A stretch of DNA of 64,000 nt from Angelakisella massiliensis. GTDB taxonomy: Bacteria > Bacillota > Clostridia > Oscillospirales > Ruminococcaceae. Under the pieces are notes generated by a model that did not search any database, was not told the DNA's origin, and was given only the letters and a program-made list of their open reading frames with translations. The DNA lies in assembly GCF_900104675.1 (NCBI RefSeq), contig NZ_LT629945.1, forward strand, positions 2,773,667 to 2,837,666, given 5' to 3'. The position numbers were made by a program, and so were the translations under genes. Shown one piece after another: positions 26,182 through 34,960 of the stretch; within the stretch, counting starts at the first letter, position 1, and the number at the start of each line of letters is the position of its first letter.

Positions 26182-26549
26182 CTGAAATTGATGTTGCTGT
26201 CACACCTCTGGTGCTGCTGCTGGCCAAAGTCCAGTCCATTGAGAACAACAAGCTGGATACTTCCTGTGTGGAGGGCTTTTATCTTCCCAAAGGCACCGCT
26301 GTGGAGCTGTATGCAACCACACTCCATTTCTCCCCCTGCAAGGTATCCGATGAGGGCTTTAAATGTATCGTGATCCTTCCCAATGGAACAAATGAATCCC
26401 TGCCGCAGCTGCCCCAGAACCCCATAGCTGAAGAACAACTGCTGTGGATGAGAAACAAATGGCTGCTTGCACATCCTGAAAGCGCTCCCGCCGCCAAAGG
26501 CGCCTGGGTTGGCTTGACAGGGGAAAATCTAAAGTTATACTATAAGTGA
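26169..26549 (+). pseudogene. DUF4867 family protein, 5'-truncated remnant
   Basis: The reading frame from YHKSSEIDVAV to the stop at 26549 matches the C-terminal 60 percent of DUF4867 proteins: YH-SEI, VEGFYLPKGTAVELYATTLHFSPCK, VILPNGTN, KWLLAHPES and GLTGENL. The family is normally about 210 residues, so roughly the first 85 are missing. The sequence before 26169 in this frame has no family resemblance and instead encodes the membrane protein on the other strand. It lies 7 bp before the alcohol dehydrogenase gene, suggesting the two once formed an operon. Confidence 0.75.
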
Positions 26550-26556
26550 GGTTTAT

Positions 26557-27672
26557 ATGTGGTGTTATAAACAGCCTGTAGCCATTTACTTTGGCTGCGG
26601 GGAAAGAGCTCGTCTGAAGGAACTGATCCAAAATGCCGGCTATACCAAAGGTCTTTTGGTCTGCGATTCCTTCCTGGCCGGCAACGGTACTGCCCAGCAG
26701 CTGATGGACTGCTGCGGTTCCCTGCTGCCGGCGCTGTTCTGCGATATTCGTCCCAACCCAACTGTTGTGAATGTGGATGATTGCGCCCGGGCTCTCAAAG
26801 AGCTTCACGCTGATTTCGTCGTGGCTCTCGGCGGCGGCTCTGTCATGGATTGCGCCAAGGCGGCGGCAACCATGGCTTTGGCAGAAGGCTCCATCACCCA
26901 GTATCATGCTACTGGGGTCCCGTTGCCCTGCGCCCATCTGCCTTTGATCTCTATCCCCACCACCGCTGGAACCGGGACAGAAGTCACTTGCTCCTGTGTT
27001 CTTTCTGACGAAGCCAAAGGAATCAAAGCTCCCCTGCTTCATGATAACTTTTACTCTGCCATTGCCATTATCGACCCGGAACTGACCTATACGGTTCCTC
27101 CAAGGATCTGCGCAGGTACCGGTTTGGATGTTCTGGCTCATGCGGTGGAGGGATACATGAGCGTCAACCATCAGCCTGTTTGCGACGCCATCTGCGTTCA
27201 CGCCGCGCGGCTGGTCCTGGAGAATATTGAGGCCGCCTGTGGAGCGGATTTGGATATTGCCGCCAAAAGCGCTATGGCGGAGGCTTCGGTCATGGCGGGA
27301 ATGGGATTTTCCATTCCAAAGACCGACGCTTCCCACGCTTGCTCCTTCGTACTGACCAACAAGTATCATATTCCCCACGGGGAGGCCTGCGGCCTGACAC
27401 TGGACTATTTTATGAGCTTCAACGCCAGGTCCGGCGATCCCCGGATGCAGGAGTTTGCTCATCTGCTGGGATTTGACAGCTGTGAGGAACTTTGCCGTCG
27501 CATTGCGGAAATAAAAGTTCACATCGGCGCCAGAACCAATTTGAAGGACCTTGCCCTTTCTGATGAGGATATCGGTTTTCTTGTAAAAAACAGCCATCAC
27601 CCCAATCTCAAAAACAATCCTGTAGAAATCACTGACGAAACGCTGTACGATCTTTACACCTCTTTGCGATAA
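26557..27672 (+). CDS. Iron-containing alcohol dehydrogenase
   Basis: A 371-residue group III NAD(P)-dependent dehydrogenase. The dinucleotide motif is GGGSVMD (92-98). Metal ligands appear in LDVLAHAVEGY (Asp and His) and in HIPHGEACG. IPTTAGTGTEVT is the usual substrate/cofactor strand. It reduces short aldehydes or oxidises alcohols; members next to sugar genes can act on lactaldehyde-type compounds. Its operon partner upstream is truncated, so its promoter may also have been replaced. A ROK regulator follows. Confidence 0.92.
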   Translation: MWCYKQPVAIYFGCGERARLKELIQNAGYTKGLLVCDSFLAGNGTAQQLMDCCGSLLPALFCDIRPNPTVVNVDDCARALKELHADFVVALGGGSVMDCAKAAATMALAEGSITQYHATGVPLPCAHLPLISIPTTAGTGTEVTCSCVLSDEAKGIKAPLLHDNFYSAIAIIDPELTYTVPPRICAGTGLDVLAHAVEGYMSVNHQPVCDAICVHAARLVLENIEAACGADLDIAAKSAMAEASVMAGMGFSIPKTDASHACSFVLTNKYHIPHGEACGLTLDYFMSFNARSGDPRMQEFAHLLGFDSCEELCRRIAEIKVHIGARTNLKDLALSDEDIGFLVKNSHHPNLKNNPVEITDETLYDLYTSLR

Positions 27673-27734
27673 TTTTTTTGACAGAAGTCTCCTGCCCATG
27701 CAGTCCAGAAAACAGAATGGAGGAGTGCATCAGA

Positions 27735-28976
27735 ATGGCTATAAAAGGCAGAAACATGGTAGACATCAAACAAGGAAACCGCAATGCGATTCTTACCCTC
27801 CTTCATGAGCAAGGAGGCCTCTCCCGCAAACAACTGGCCGCCCGTTTGAATCTCACTCCAGCCGCTATTACCATGATCGTCTCCGAAATGATTCAAAATT
27901 CCATCCTCCAGGAAGGCGAGGTACTCCAAAGCAAAGGAAGCGCCGGCCGGAAGGAAATCATGGTGAGAATCAACTCCAATGACTTTTTTGTCACAGGAGT
28001 TTATTTCGGTATCGAGCAGGCGATTGTTTCCGCCACCGATCTTTGCGGAAATCTGCTTGTAAGCGAAACCTTTTTGTACGACTACAACAGCGGTGTTCAG
28101 TTTGTGGTCAACCGCATCTGCCAGATCATCAACGACACCATTCTGCGTCTGGAGCAGCAGCAAAAGCGCTGTGTGGGCGTAGGTATCGCGGCCCGTGGCA
28201 TCATCGACGATACGCGCGGAATTTGTTATAACTCCTACGGCGGATGGCCGGAAACCGATGTACCTTTGCTGCATATGATGGAAGAACAGCTGCGGGGACA
28301 GGTCATCAGTTTTCAGCAGAATGTCCGCGCGCTGGCCAACGCGTATATCTTTCTCAATCGCGGACAGTCCATTGAAAGTATGCTGTTCGTAAAAAATGAT
28401 ACCGGCATCGGTGCGGCTTTGTTGTTTGACCACAAGGTATATTCCGGTTTCAACAGCAACGCCGCGGAGATGGGACATATTGTTGTAGAGCGTAACGGCC
28501 GCCTTTGCCGCTGTGGGGGAAGAGGATGCTTGGAAACAGTCTCCTCCATGCGCAGCATTGAAAACGATGTCCGTGATATCTTTTCGGAAGAAGCCACTCC
28601 TGCGCTGTATCGTCTGGTGGACGGGAACAAGCAAAACGTCTCTTTCCCACTGATTTGCCGGGCGATCCAGGAAGGTGACACAAATGTCCAAAACATCACC
28701 AACAAGGCTGTGGACCTGCTGGCTGAGGTGCTGCGTTCCCAGATTTGTGTTCTGGATGTGCAAAGGATCGTTCTCCATGGCATCGTATTTGAAAATCCCT
28801 ATTTCTTCAATCGCCTTTTGGAAAGCATCAATTACGATGGTCGGTATCCCTGCCTGTCGGAACTGATTACCACCACTCAGTCCTTCCCCGCGCTGGACAC
28901 AGTTTGCAGCCCCATTTTGGCTATCAGGGAGTTTTATCGCCGCGGCGGCATGATCGACCACACCGCAAAAGGATGA
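27735..28976 (+). CDS. ROK-family transcriptional regulator (NagC/XylR type)
   Basis: A 413-residue protein with an N-terminal winged helix (about 8-65, GGLSRKQLAARLNLTPAAITMIVSEMI) and a ROK sugar-kinase-like domain. It has GVGIAARGIID, NDTGIGAALLFDHKVYSG, EMGHIVVE and the zinc motif CRCGGRGCLE. The pattern marks it as a sugar-responsive repressor rather than a kinase. ATG 27735 is best supported (GGAG before it); longer starts exist at 27717 and 27678. It follows the alcohol dehydrogenase by 62 bp and may regulate that region. Confidence 0.88.
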   Translation: MAIKGRNMVDIKQGNRNAILTLLHEQGGLSRKQLAARLNLTPAAITMIVSEMIQNSILQEGEVLQSKGSAGRKEIMVRINSNDFFVTGVYFGIEQAIVSATDLCGNLLVSETFLYDYNSGVQFVVNRICQIINDTILRLEQQQKRCVGVGIAARGIIDDTRGICYNSYGGWPETDVPLLHMMEEQLRGQVISFQQNVRALANAYIFLNRGQSIESMLFVKNDTGIGAALLFDHKVYSGFNSNAAEMGHIVVERNGRLCRCGGRGCLETVSSMRSIENDVRDIFSEEATPALYRLVDGNKQNVSFPLICRAIQEGDTNVQNITNKAVDLLAEVLRSQICVLDVQRIVLHGIVFENPYFFNRLLESINYDGRYPCLSELITTTQSFPALDTVCSPILAIREFYRRGGMIDHTAKG

Positions 28977-29484
28977 TTTTCTCCTTTCCTTTACAGGTAA
29001 GCCAAAACAGCCGTAATCCTGTTTTCCTCTGAGATTTTTACATGGTGGGATCACATTTGCGCATACAAAACGGTGATTGACAAAATCAGGTTCCTTTTCT
29101 CTCAGCTTAAAACAGTTTCCTTGTCCTGGACAAAAATAGCCGGGATTTCTTCTTCCAAAATTGGAAACTGGTCTTGCGCAAAATACATGGCAATCAAAAA
29201 CCACCGGAGAAAGGTCAGTCCTTCTCTCCGGTGGTTTTTTGTTGTTTTGACTGCTGGGTTTTTCTTTTCAAAGCGGTACTGTGGATAACGGCTTCCCTTT
29301 TTCCGGGAATAAGCTTTCCGTAATCCGGCATATGCCGCAGCAGGGGCACTAACGGCCATATATTTTTAAAAAGCCGCCGCCTTCAGTTTTTACCGCGTTT
29401 GACGCCATGCCGTCCTTTCCTGTGCCGGAACGGCCTGGGCCTTCGTCCGCCATCCGTTTTCAGCACCGCTTCAAACTTCCCTGA
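28977..29484. other. Intergenic region, about 500 bp
   Basis: No gene found. It holds the terminator at 29197-29240, followed by about 240 bp without recognisable features before the CMD gene that arrives from the right. Confidence 0.5.
29197..29240 (+). terminator. Rho-independent terminator
   Basis: Perfect 14-bp stem AAAACCACCGGAGA/TCTCCGGTGGTTTT (29197-29210 with 29225-29238) ending in six T. It works in either direction but lies 220 bp past the ROK gene. Confidence 0.85.
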
Positions 29485-30174
29485 TCACTTTTGGGCGGCA
29501 GCCTTATCAATACAGGCCATAGCGTTGAGGCTGCGGGGATATCCAATATAGGGCAGACACTGGGAAACTACCTTTACCAAAAATGCTTTGTCATTGCCCA
29601 GCCGCATATTGCCTCCCGCATGGGCGATCAGCTGGGGCTCACAGCCACCCTGGGCAGCTAAAAAGCAGAAGGTGATCATCTCTCTTTGGGCCAGGGTCAG
29701 GCCGGTACGGGTATAATAGTCTCCAAAACAGTTGGCCGCCAGCCAGCGGTTGATATGTCCCTTTTTCCACGCCTCTTTCATGGCTTCACCAAAAATTTCC
29801 GCCTGTACTTCCACTCCCCGCTCCAGCCGGTTTTCCATTGTAGTGGTTCCCTGCTTCGGCAGTTGGAGGGGGATCCCCCGCTCCACGAAAATCCCGTTCG
29901 CCGCATCCAGAAAGGGGCGGACGCGTCCCATCCCCAGATAATCCACTCCCTGGTAAATCAGTTCCTTGATCATCACCGGAGAAAGGCCTCCATCCAGCGC
30001 CCGGGGCACTGCCAGTTTAAATTCTTCCAAGCCCTGGCACCCCATCAAAACGGCAAGAATCGCCAGGTGCCGGGTAATCTCATCCAACTGCTGCCCCTCT
30101 TCGCGGACAACTTCCTCAAAGGCAAAATGTTCCCATCTCTCCGCAAATTCCGGATCAGTCTGGTGATCGTTCAT
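29485..30174 (-). CDS. Carboxymuconolactone decarboxylase (CMD) family protein
   Basis: A 229-residue protein with two CMD repeats (about 30-110 and 125-220). Visible blocks are LAILAVLMGCQGLEEF and MITFCFLAAQGGCEPQLIAH. Family members include peroxidase-like AhpD proteins and decarboxylases. Neither repeat shows the CxxC of AhpD, so peroxidase activity is doubtful. GGAGG precedes ATG 30174. In the common CMD-cupin-flavodoxin arrangement seen here, these genes are often controlled by a MerR regulator and linked to electrophile or redox stress (context inference). Confidence 0.85.
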   Translation of the reverse strand: MNDHQTDPEFAERWEHFAFEEVVREEGQQLDEITRHLAILAVLMGCQGLEEFKLAVPRALDGGLSPVMIKELIYQGVDYLGMGRVRPFLDAANGIFVERGIPLQLPKQGTTTMENRLERGVEVQAEIFGEAMKEAWKKGHINRWLAANCFGDYYTRTGLTLAQREMITFCFLAAQGGCEPQLIAHAGGNMRLGNDKAFLVKVVSQCLPYIGYPRSLNAMACIDKAAAQK

Positions 30175-30296
30175 ATCTGCGCCTCCTTACAGCGTTTGCG
30201 TCCTTGGATTGCTGCTGATGCAGGCTTTTCAGGAAAAACTCTCCTGGCCGCAGCTCCATGAAAAATCATCAGCAGCCCCATGGCTTTTTTATTGAA

Positions 30297-30737
30297 TCAT
30301 TCTTCCAATGCGGCATAAGTTTCATCATCCACCGGTTCCAACCACTGATTGGAAGTTTCCTCCCCGGGAACTTCCACGGCAATGTGAGAAAACCAGCTGT
30401 CCTTTTTGGCTCCATGCCAGTGCTTGACCCCGGCAGGGATGGTGATCACCATTCCCGGTTCGAGACTGACCGCCTTTTTGCCTTCCTCCTGGTACCAGCC
30501 TTCTCCTGCGGTACAAATGAGCAGTTGGCCGCCTCCTTTTTTGGCCTGATGAATATGCCAGTTGTTCCGGCAGCCCGGTTCAAAGGTGACATTGGCTAAA
30601 AATACCGGGCACTTTCCCGCTTCCGTCAAGGGGTTGAGATAGGAATTACCGATAAAATAAGCTGCGTAAGCGGTATTGGCCTGCCCCTGGCCAAACATAT
30701 TCTCTTTCTCAAACATTTCTTTACTGCTGATTCTCAT
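30297..30737 (-). CDS. Cupin-domain protein
   Basis: A 146-residue single-cupin protein. Metal-binding motif 1 is GCRNNWHIHQ and motif 2 is IPAGVKHWHGA. The sequence FEPGCRNNWHIH resembles carboxymuconolactone-associated cupins (YhhW/RemF-like). Enzyme activity is unknown. AAAGGAG precedes ATG 30737. It lies between the CMD and flavodoxin genes in the same direction. Confidence 0.85.
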   Translation of the reverse strand: MRISSKEMFEKENMFGQGQANTAYAAYFIGNSYLNPLTEAGKCPVFLANVTFEPGCRNNWHIHQAKKGGGQLLICTAGEGWYQEEGKKAVSLEPGMVITIPAGVKHWHGAKKDSWFSHIAVEVPGEETSNQWLEPVDDETYAALEE

Positions 30738-30892
30738 AAACTGCTCCTTTCACTGGCTGCCTGTACAGGCGATTTCTGTTTGTTTCTTTTATCAATCAAA
30801 AGCTCTATCCTTCATCATCACTTTCAGGTTGACTAAAAGTTTCTTTTTACATCAGAAGGATTTTTTGCTATCAAAGTCCTGCCGGAAAACCT

Positions 30893-31648
30893 TCATACTC
30901 CAAGCTCCAGCCCATTCACCCACTGCTGGATTTCATCCCCAGAGGCACTGCCGCTGAATCGCTGGCCATCCATCCATTGGGCATCGGAGGCCAAGTCATG
31001 AAGATTGGAGGCGCTGGAACCAATACCGCTGCTGCCTGAGGTGCAAAAGGGAACGATCACTTTGCCTGAAAAATCATAGCTTTCCAAAAAGGTGCTGATG
31101 ATTTTTGGCGCTTGCCCCCACCAAATGGGATATCCCAGAAAGACCACATCATAGTCATCCATGTTTTCCAGGCTTTCTGAAATGGCGGGTCGAGCGGAAG
31201 GATCGTTCTGCTCCTGATTGGCCCGGCATTCATCCTCACTGTAGTTGAGATCCTCCTGTGTATAAGGGACCTGGGGAATGATCTGATAAAGATCGGCTTG
31301 CAGAAGATTTTGCAGCTCAGCGGCAATGCCTTCTGTATTGCCTGTGGCGGAAAAATAGGCTACCAAAATATTGGTGGCGCTATCCTGGGGCTGACTGGAG
31401 GACGGAGTTTGCTGGGAAGTTTCACCCTCCGCATCGGCATCAGAAGTGCCCTGGGAGCTGGAGGAGGATTGTTCCTCAGGCCCTGTATCAGAAGAAGACT
31501 TTGAAACCGGCGCCTCTGATGTTTCAGAGGATGGTTGGGCGGTGGAAGAACCTGCCGCGGAAGAACCGGAAGCCGTGCTTGATCCCCCACAGCCTGCCAG
31601 GGGAAGCAGCATGGTCAAAGCCATAAAAACAATCATTACTTTTTTCAT
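30893..31648 (-). CDS. Flavodoxin-like lipoprotein
   Basis: A 251-residue protein whose signal ends in LAGC (Cys20). A Ser/Glu/Gln-rich linker of about 75 residues and a flavodoxin domain (about 100-250) follow, with FMN loop FSATGNTEGIA and YPIWWGQAPKI. It is probably a surface-tethered quinone/electrophile reductase or electron carrier. ATG 31648 follows AAGGAGG; an upstream in-frame ATG at 31720 is less likely. A secreted flavodoxin is uncommon but known in gut Clostridia. Confidence 0.87.
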   Translation of the reverse strand: MKKVMIVFMALTMLLPLAGCGGSSTASGSSAAGSSTAQPSSETSEAPVSKSSSDTGPEEQSSSSSQGTSDADAEGETSQQTPSSSQPQDSATNILVAYFSATGNTEGIAAELQNLLQADLYQIIPQVPYTQEDLNYSEDECRANQEQNDPSARPAISESLENMDDYDVVFLGYPIWWGQAPKIISTFLESYDFSGKVIVPFCTSGSSGIGSSASNLHDLASDAQWMDGQRFSGSASGDEIQQWVNGLELGV

Positions 31649-31845
31649 TATGACATCCTCCTTGATTTTGTTTGATTTGATCCCCGTCAAATTAAGGGAC
31701 AGAACAGTTTCCCAAAGCATATGTTTCCTTCCTTTCCACGCTCAAGGAAAAACTGTTTTCTTTCTGATTTTGATCAATCACTTTTTGAGCGGCCGCTGCT
31801 CATTTATGTACATCCTTGGGGAAAAGATGAAACCGGGCTGCGTCT

Positions 31846-32208
31846 TCATTTTTTTCGTTCGTCCTGCTGTTTTCTCAGTTCATGACGCAAATAGTCCAGT
31901 CGGCTCAGCTGCCGCTCCCTGAAATGCAGTGCATCCAGGATCTCATCCCGTTTCCGGTTGAGCATGATGAGCCTCGGTTCCTCCCAATGGTTTTCCTCCA
32001 ATGTCAGCCTCATATAGATTTCAATCTCCTGGCTGCTGAAACCGATGTCGTGCAGCGTCATGATCATACTGAGCCGTTCCAAATCAGTATCGTCATACTG
32101 CCATGCTCCCATCACCTTTTTTACAGCACCGCACAGTCCCCAGCTCTCATATTCCCGCAAAATTTTCACAGGGATCTTATACCGCCTGCTTGCCTCCTGT
32201 ATGGTCAT
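31846..32208 (-). CDS. MerR-family transcriptional regulator
   Basis: A 120-residue regulator. It has the N-terminal winged helix TIQEASRRYKIPVKILREYESWGL, the second helix YDDTDLERLSMIMTLHDIGFSSQEIEIYM, and a C-terminal coiled coil (about 80-118). No cysteine pattern for metal sensing is visible. GGAGGCGG precedes ATG 32208. It heads the flavodoxin-cupin-CMD group and is the likely regulator. Confidence 0.87.
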   Translation of the reverse strand: MTIQEASRRYKIPVKILREYESWGLCGAVKKVMGAWQYDDTDLERLSMIMTLHDIGFSSQEIEIYMRLTLEENHWEEPRLIMLNRKRDEILDALHFRERQLSRLDYLRHELRKQQDERKK

Positions 32209-32407
32209 ATGCCGCCTCCATCATGCTTCTCACCAGCTGAACCAAAAGCCCGGCCAAAAGTTTGTTGTCCCCCATTTTCATATCCTGCTTCCATAAGGGC
32301 TATTCTCTCTGAACCATCATTACTTTTCTTCCCCAACATCTGCAAAAGCATCCGCTTCTCTCCGTCCGTTTCTCATCCCTAAATGAAATGATTTCTCCGG
32401 CTGGGAA

Positions 32408-32439
32408 ACAAAAAAGCAGGTGTCCTTTTGGGGACACCT
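32408..32439 (-). terminator. Terminator of the LysR gene
   Basis: Stem AGGTGTCC/GGACACCT (32418-32425 with 32432-32439). The minus-strand reading continues TGCTTTTTTG. Confidence 0.82.
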
Positions 32440-32497
32440 ACATTGTATACAAACAGATTTTCAATGTCTAATACTTATATTGAATCATTATAAATAG

Positions 32498-33361
32498 CTA
32501 AAAAGCATTTTTAATGTAATTGACCAAAGCATTCAGCACCGGAGGAAAGGTTTCCGCTTTTTTCCAGACCAACACCGTGCCGGATTCTATGGGCGGCGAC
32601 AGAGGAATAAAGCGCAAACCCTCATATATACAGCGCAGCTTCACCGTCAGCAGCACTCCTATACCCTCCCTGGCCAAAATGGCCATATTATAAGGAAGGT
32701 TGCCGCTGGCCACAATTTCCATCTGGTTTGCCCGCTCTCCAAACCAGTGCTCCAACTCCTTTAAGACCAATTCACGGCGTGAAAGAATCAGCGGCATTTT
32801 TTCCAGATCCCCGGCTGTTACAAATTCCCGCGCAGCCAGGGGAGAATCTTCCCGCACCAGCACGCCCCATTGTTCCTTTGCAGGCAAACGGACAAAGTCG
32901 TATTTGCTGATCTCCACCGGCTCCATCAACAGCCCGAGATCCAGCAAACCTTGTTCGATCCGTTCCTTGATATTATCAGAATTTCCGCTGTAAAGCTGAT
33001 ATTTAACCTGGGGATGAAGCTGATGAAAAGAGCCCAGCATCTTGGATAAACAGGACATAGCCTCCAGATCACCACTGCCGATAGAGATCTCTCCCCTCAG
33101 CTGCTCATCCCGCCGAAACTCCCGTCGGGTCTTTTCCTCCAGCTCCACCAGCTCCTGAGCCCGGCGGCGCAGCAGCATCCCATCTTCCGTCAGGGTCACC
33201 CGGTATTTCCCCCGGTGAAACAGCTGTACGCCCAGTTCTTCCTCCAGCTGCATCAGCTGCCGGGACAAAGTGGGCTGCGTCAGGTGGAGCATTGCGGCTG
33301 CCCTGGTTATATTCTCCTCACGGGCCACCGCCAGAAAATATTTTAATACACGCAGTTCCAT
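32498..33361 (-). CDS. LysR-family transcriptional regulator
   Basis: A 287-residue regulator. The N-terminal winged helix is MELRVLKYFLAVAREENITRAAAMLHLTQPTLSRQL. A coiled linker and a periplasmic-binding-fold effector domain (about 90-287) with ISIGSGDLEAM follow. GGGAGG lies before two adjacent ATGs (33364 and 33361). Target unknown; it points away from cotJC and has no divergent partner. Confidence 0.92.
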   Translation of the reverse strand: MELRVLKYFLAVAREENITRAAAMLHLTQPTLSRQLMQLEEELGVQLFHRGKYRVTLTEDGMLLRRRAQELVELEEKTRREFRRDEQLRGEISIGSGDLEAMSCLSKMLGSFHQLHPQVKYQLYSGNSDNIKERIEQGLLDLGLLMEPVEISKYDFVRLPAKEQWGVLVREDSPLAAREFVTAGDLEKMPLILSRRELVLKELEHWFGERANQMEIVASGNLPYNMAILAREGIGVLLTVKLRCIYEGLRFIPLSPPIESGTVLVWKKAETFPPVLNALVNYIKNAF

Positions 33362-33631
33362 CATATATTCCTCCCTGGTAATAAGCTTACCATAGGGTGA
33401 GATCATCTACAAGAAAAAGACCGATATCATCCTGTATTTTAAGCGACGAAAAACAAAGAACCCTGTCCCGGAAGAACTTCGGCAAAATTTGAAAGACGAA
33501 TTCTGAATATAAAACACCGTTTTCTTCTTTACGCAGCAGCACCCCTGCACAGAAAAATCAATCTGTACAGGGGCGCCTTTTTAAAGCTTCACTTTTTAGG
33601 GGGAAACATTTGCGCTGATGAAAAAGATGAT

Positions 33632-34090
33632 TTATTTCTTTCCCTGCTCCTGGCAGCCGCAGCCCCGGTCAAAAGAGGGGTTGATGGCATAGAAGTTCTT
33701 GCTGTCCAGGTGCTCCCGGGCAATATCCAACGCCTCGCCGAAGCGCTGATAATGAACGATTTCCCGCTCTCTCAAAAAGCGGATGGGGTCCAGTACATCG
33801 GGATCATCCACCAGCCGGAGGATGTTGTCATAGGTGGTGCGTGCCTTTTGTTCCGCAGCCATATTCTCATGGAGATCGGTTAAAACATCTCCCTTGCAGG
33901 CGAAGGCGGAGGAAGTAAAGGGCGTGCCGGAAGCAGCCTGAGCCCATACGCCTACAGTATGATCCACAAAATAAGGCTCAAAACCGCAGCGGCGAATTTC
34001 CTCCAGAGACAAATCCCGGGTCAGCTGGTGAACAATCGCACCCACCATTTCCAGATGGGCCAATTCTTCTGTACCTATATCGGTATCCAA
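33632..34090 (-). CDS. cotJC: CotJC 3' part (manganese catalase-like spore coat protein), displaced by the intervening element
   Basis: Codes for the C-terminal 150 residues of CotJC, a ferritin-fold, Mn-catalase-like spore coat protein of the mother cell. Visible family blocks are DIGTEELAHLEMVGAIVHQLTR, FVDHTVGVWAQAASG, MAAEQKARTTYDNILRL, FLREREIVHYQRFGEAL and DSKNFYAINPSF, with Glu/His metal ligands retained. An apparent ATG at 34090 lies in element sequence and has no good ribosome site, so the fragment is unlikely to be made alone. The true reading frame enters at 34084 within the shared core. The missing N-terminal 58 codons lie at 43541-43368, in frame. Confidence 0.92.
   Translation of the reverse strand: MDTDIGTEELAHLEMVGAIVHQLTRDLSLEEIRRCGFEPYFVDHTVGVWAQAASGTPFTSSAFACKGDVLTDLHENMAAEQKARTTYDNILRLVDDPDVLDPIRFLREREIVHYQRFGEALDIAREHLDSKNFYAINPSFDRGCGCQEQGKK
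34070..34084. repeat. Left attachment core of the cotJC intervening element
   Basis: Plus-strand TGTACCTATATCGGT. It matches 14 of 15 bases of the core at 43353-43367 in direct orientation and is the exact point where CotJC similarity resumes. Crossover between the two cores would excise 9,283 bp and join the gene in frame. Confidence 0.85.
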
Positions 34091-34134
34091 TATGCCTTTG
34101 AGAAAACTTCAAAGAACGGTTCCCGTTTATCGGC

Positions 34135-34941
34135 TTAAAACTGATAGGGAGACGCCAAATTTTGCAGCAGTGCCACCACGCTCCAGGCCGCCAGGGTACT
34201 ACTGCGGGGATTTTCAGGGTCCGGCAGCGATGCTGTTTCCAGTGTCACCCGCACGGAAGCGTTCTGGCCATGGATGCAGTGTGTGTTCTCCTCCAGGCCC
34301 GGTACGCTGATAATATCCACAGTGGTATTTTCCGGACCAATACCGGAAAGCGCCGCCGCCACCGCCACATTGACATTCTTGGGGAAGCTTTGGATGGCCT
34401 CCAGAGCTGTACCGGAGAAAACCAGCTCCTCCTGCTCTCTGGAAAGGCAGCGTCCAGCCAATCCCGGCGCCCCTTCCAGGCTCTCAGGGGCTTTCCGGTT
34501 CTCTACCCGGACCTTCATTTCGCTCCCCATCAGGCGCATTGCCCGCAGGACATCCAATCCGCCGATGGCTCCGGAGGGCAGATAAATCTTTCTGTCCGAT
34601 TCCTCTGCCGCTTTTTCCAGCGTTTGCCGGAAGTGATGATCTGCCAGCGCTCCCACCGACAGCAAAATCAAATTGCTTCCTCCTGCCAGCACTTTTACAC
34701 CATACTGCCGCACCGCATCGCCTCCGGCAGCCTCCACAACATAATCAGGGGTATCCCCCATCAGCTGCTCCAATGTGCTGTATGCCTTGCTGCCGGTCTT
34801 ATCCGCCAGCGCTTTGGGCTCCTCCGGCGTCTGACCCAGAATGCCCAGCAAAGAGTATTTTTCCCCCAGCAGCTCTGCCAGGGCCTGGGCAATCGCGGTG
34901 CCCAACGCGCCGCATCCGATGACTGCCACCGTCTTTTTCAT
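34135..34941 (-). CDS. L-aspartate dehydrogenase-like (iminosuccinate-forming) protein
   Basis: A 268-residue NAD(P)-dependent enzyme of the aspartate dehydrogenase/DUF108 family. The Rossmann start VAVIGCGALGTAIAQAL has Gly9, 11 and 14. YVVEAAGGDAVRQYG and LPSGAIGGLDVLRA follow. The C-terminal catalytic domain has FPKNVNVAVAAALSGIGPENTTV. It interconverts L-aspartate and iminosuccinate (oxaloacetate plus ammonia). AGGAGG-like GGGGAGG precedes ATG 34941. It is 19 bp after the DauR-like regulator gene. Since RidA on the same element hydrolyses imines, the pair may manage iminosuccinate (inference). Confidence 0.85.
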   Translation of the reverse strand: MKKTVAVIGCGALGTAIAQALAELLGEKYSLLGILGQTPEEPKALADKTGSKAYSTLEQLMGDTPDYVVEAAGGDAVRQYGVKVLAGGSNLILLSVGALADHHFRQTLEKAAEESDRKIYLPSGAIGGLDVLRAMRLMGSEMKVRVENRKAPESLEGAPGLAGRCLSREQEELVFSGTALEAIQSFPKNVNVAVAAALSGIGPENTTVDIISVPGLEENTHCIHGQNASVRVTLETASLPDPENPRSSTLAAWSVVALLQNLASPYQF

Positions 34942-34960
34942 CTCTCGTTCCTCCCCATCA

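Noticed and set aside
33539..33582. Hairpin GCACCCCTGCACAG/CTGTACAGGGGCGC with a T run on the plus strand
   Set aside because: Two mismatched pairs, and the T run points against both neighbouring minus-strand genes, so its role as a terminator is doubtful.
33632..34090. Treating the 3' cotJC part as an independent short catalase gene
   Set aside because: Its apparent start lies in element sequence, and similarity begins exactly at the attachment core, matching the missing part 9.3 kb away.
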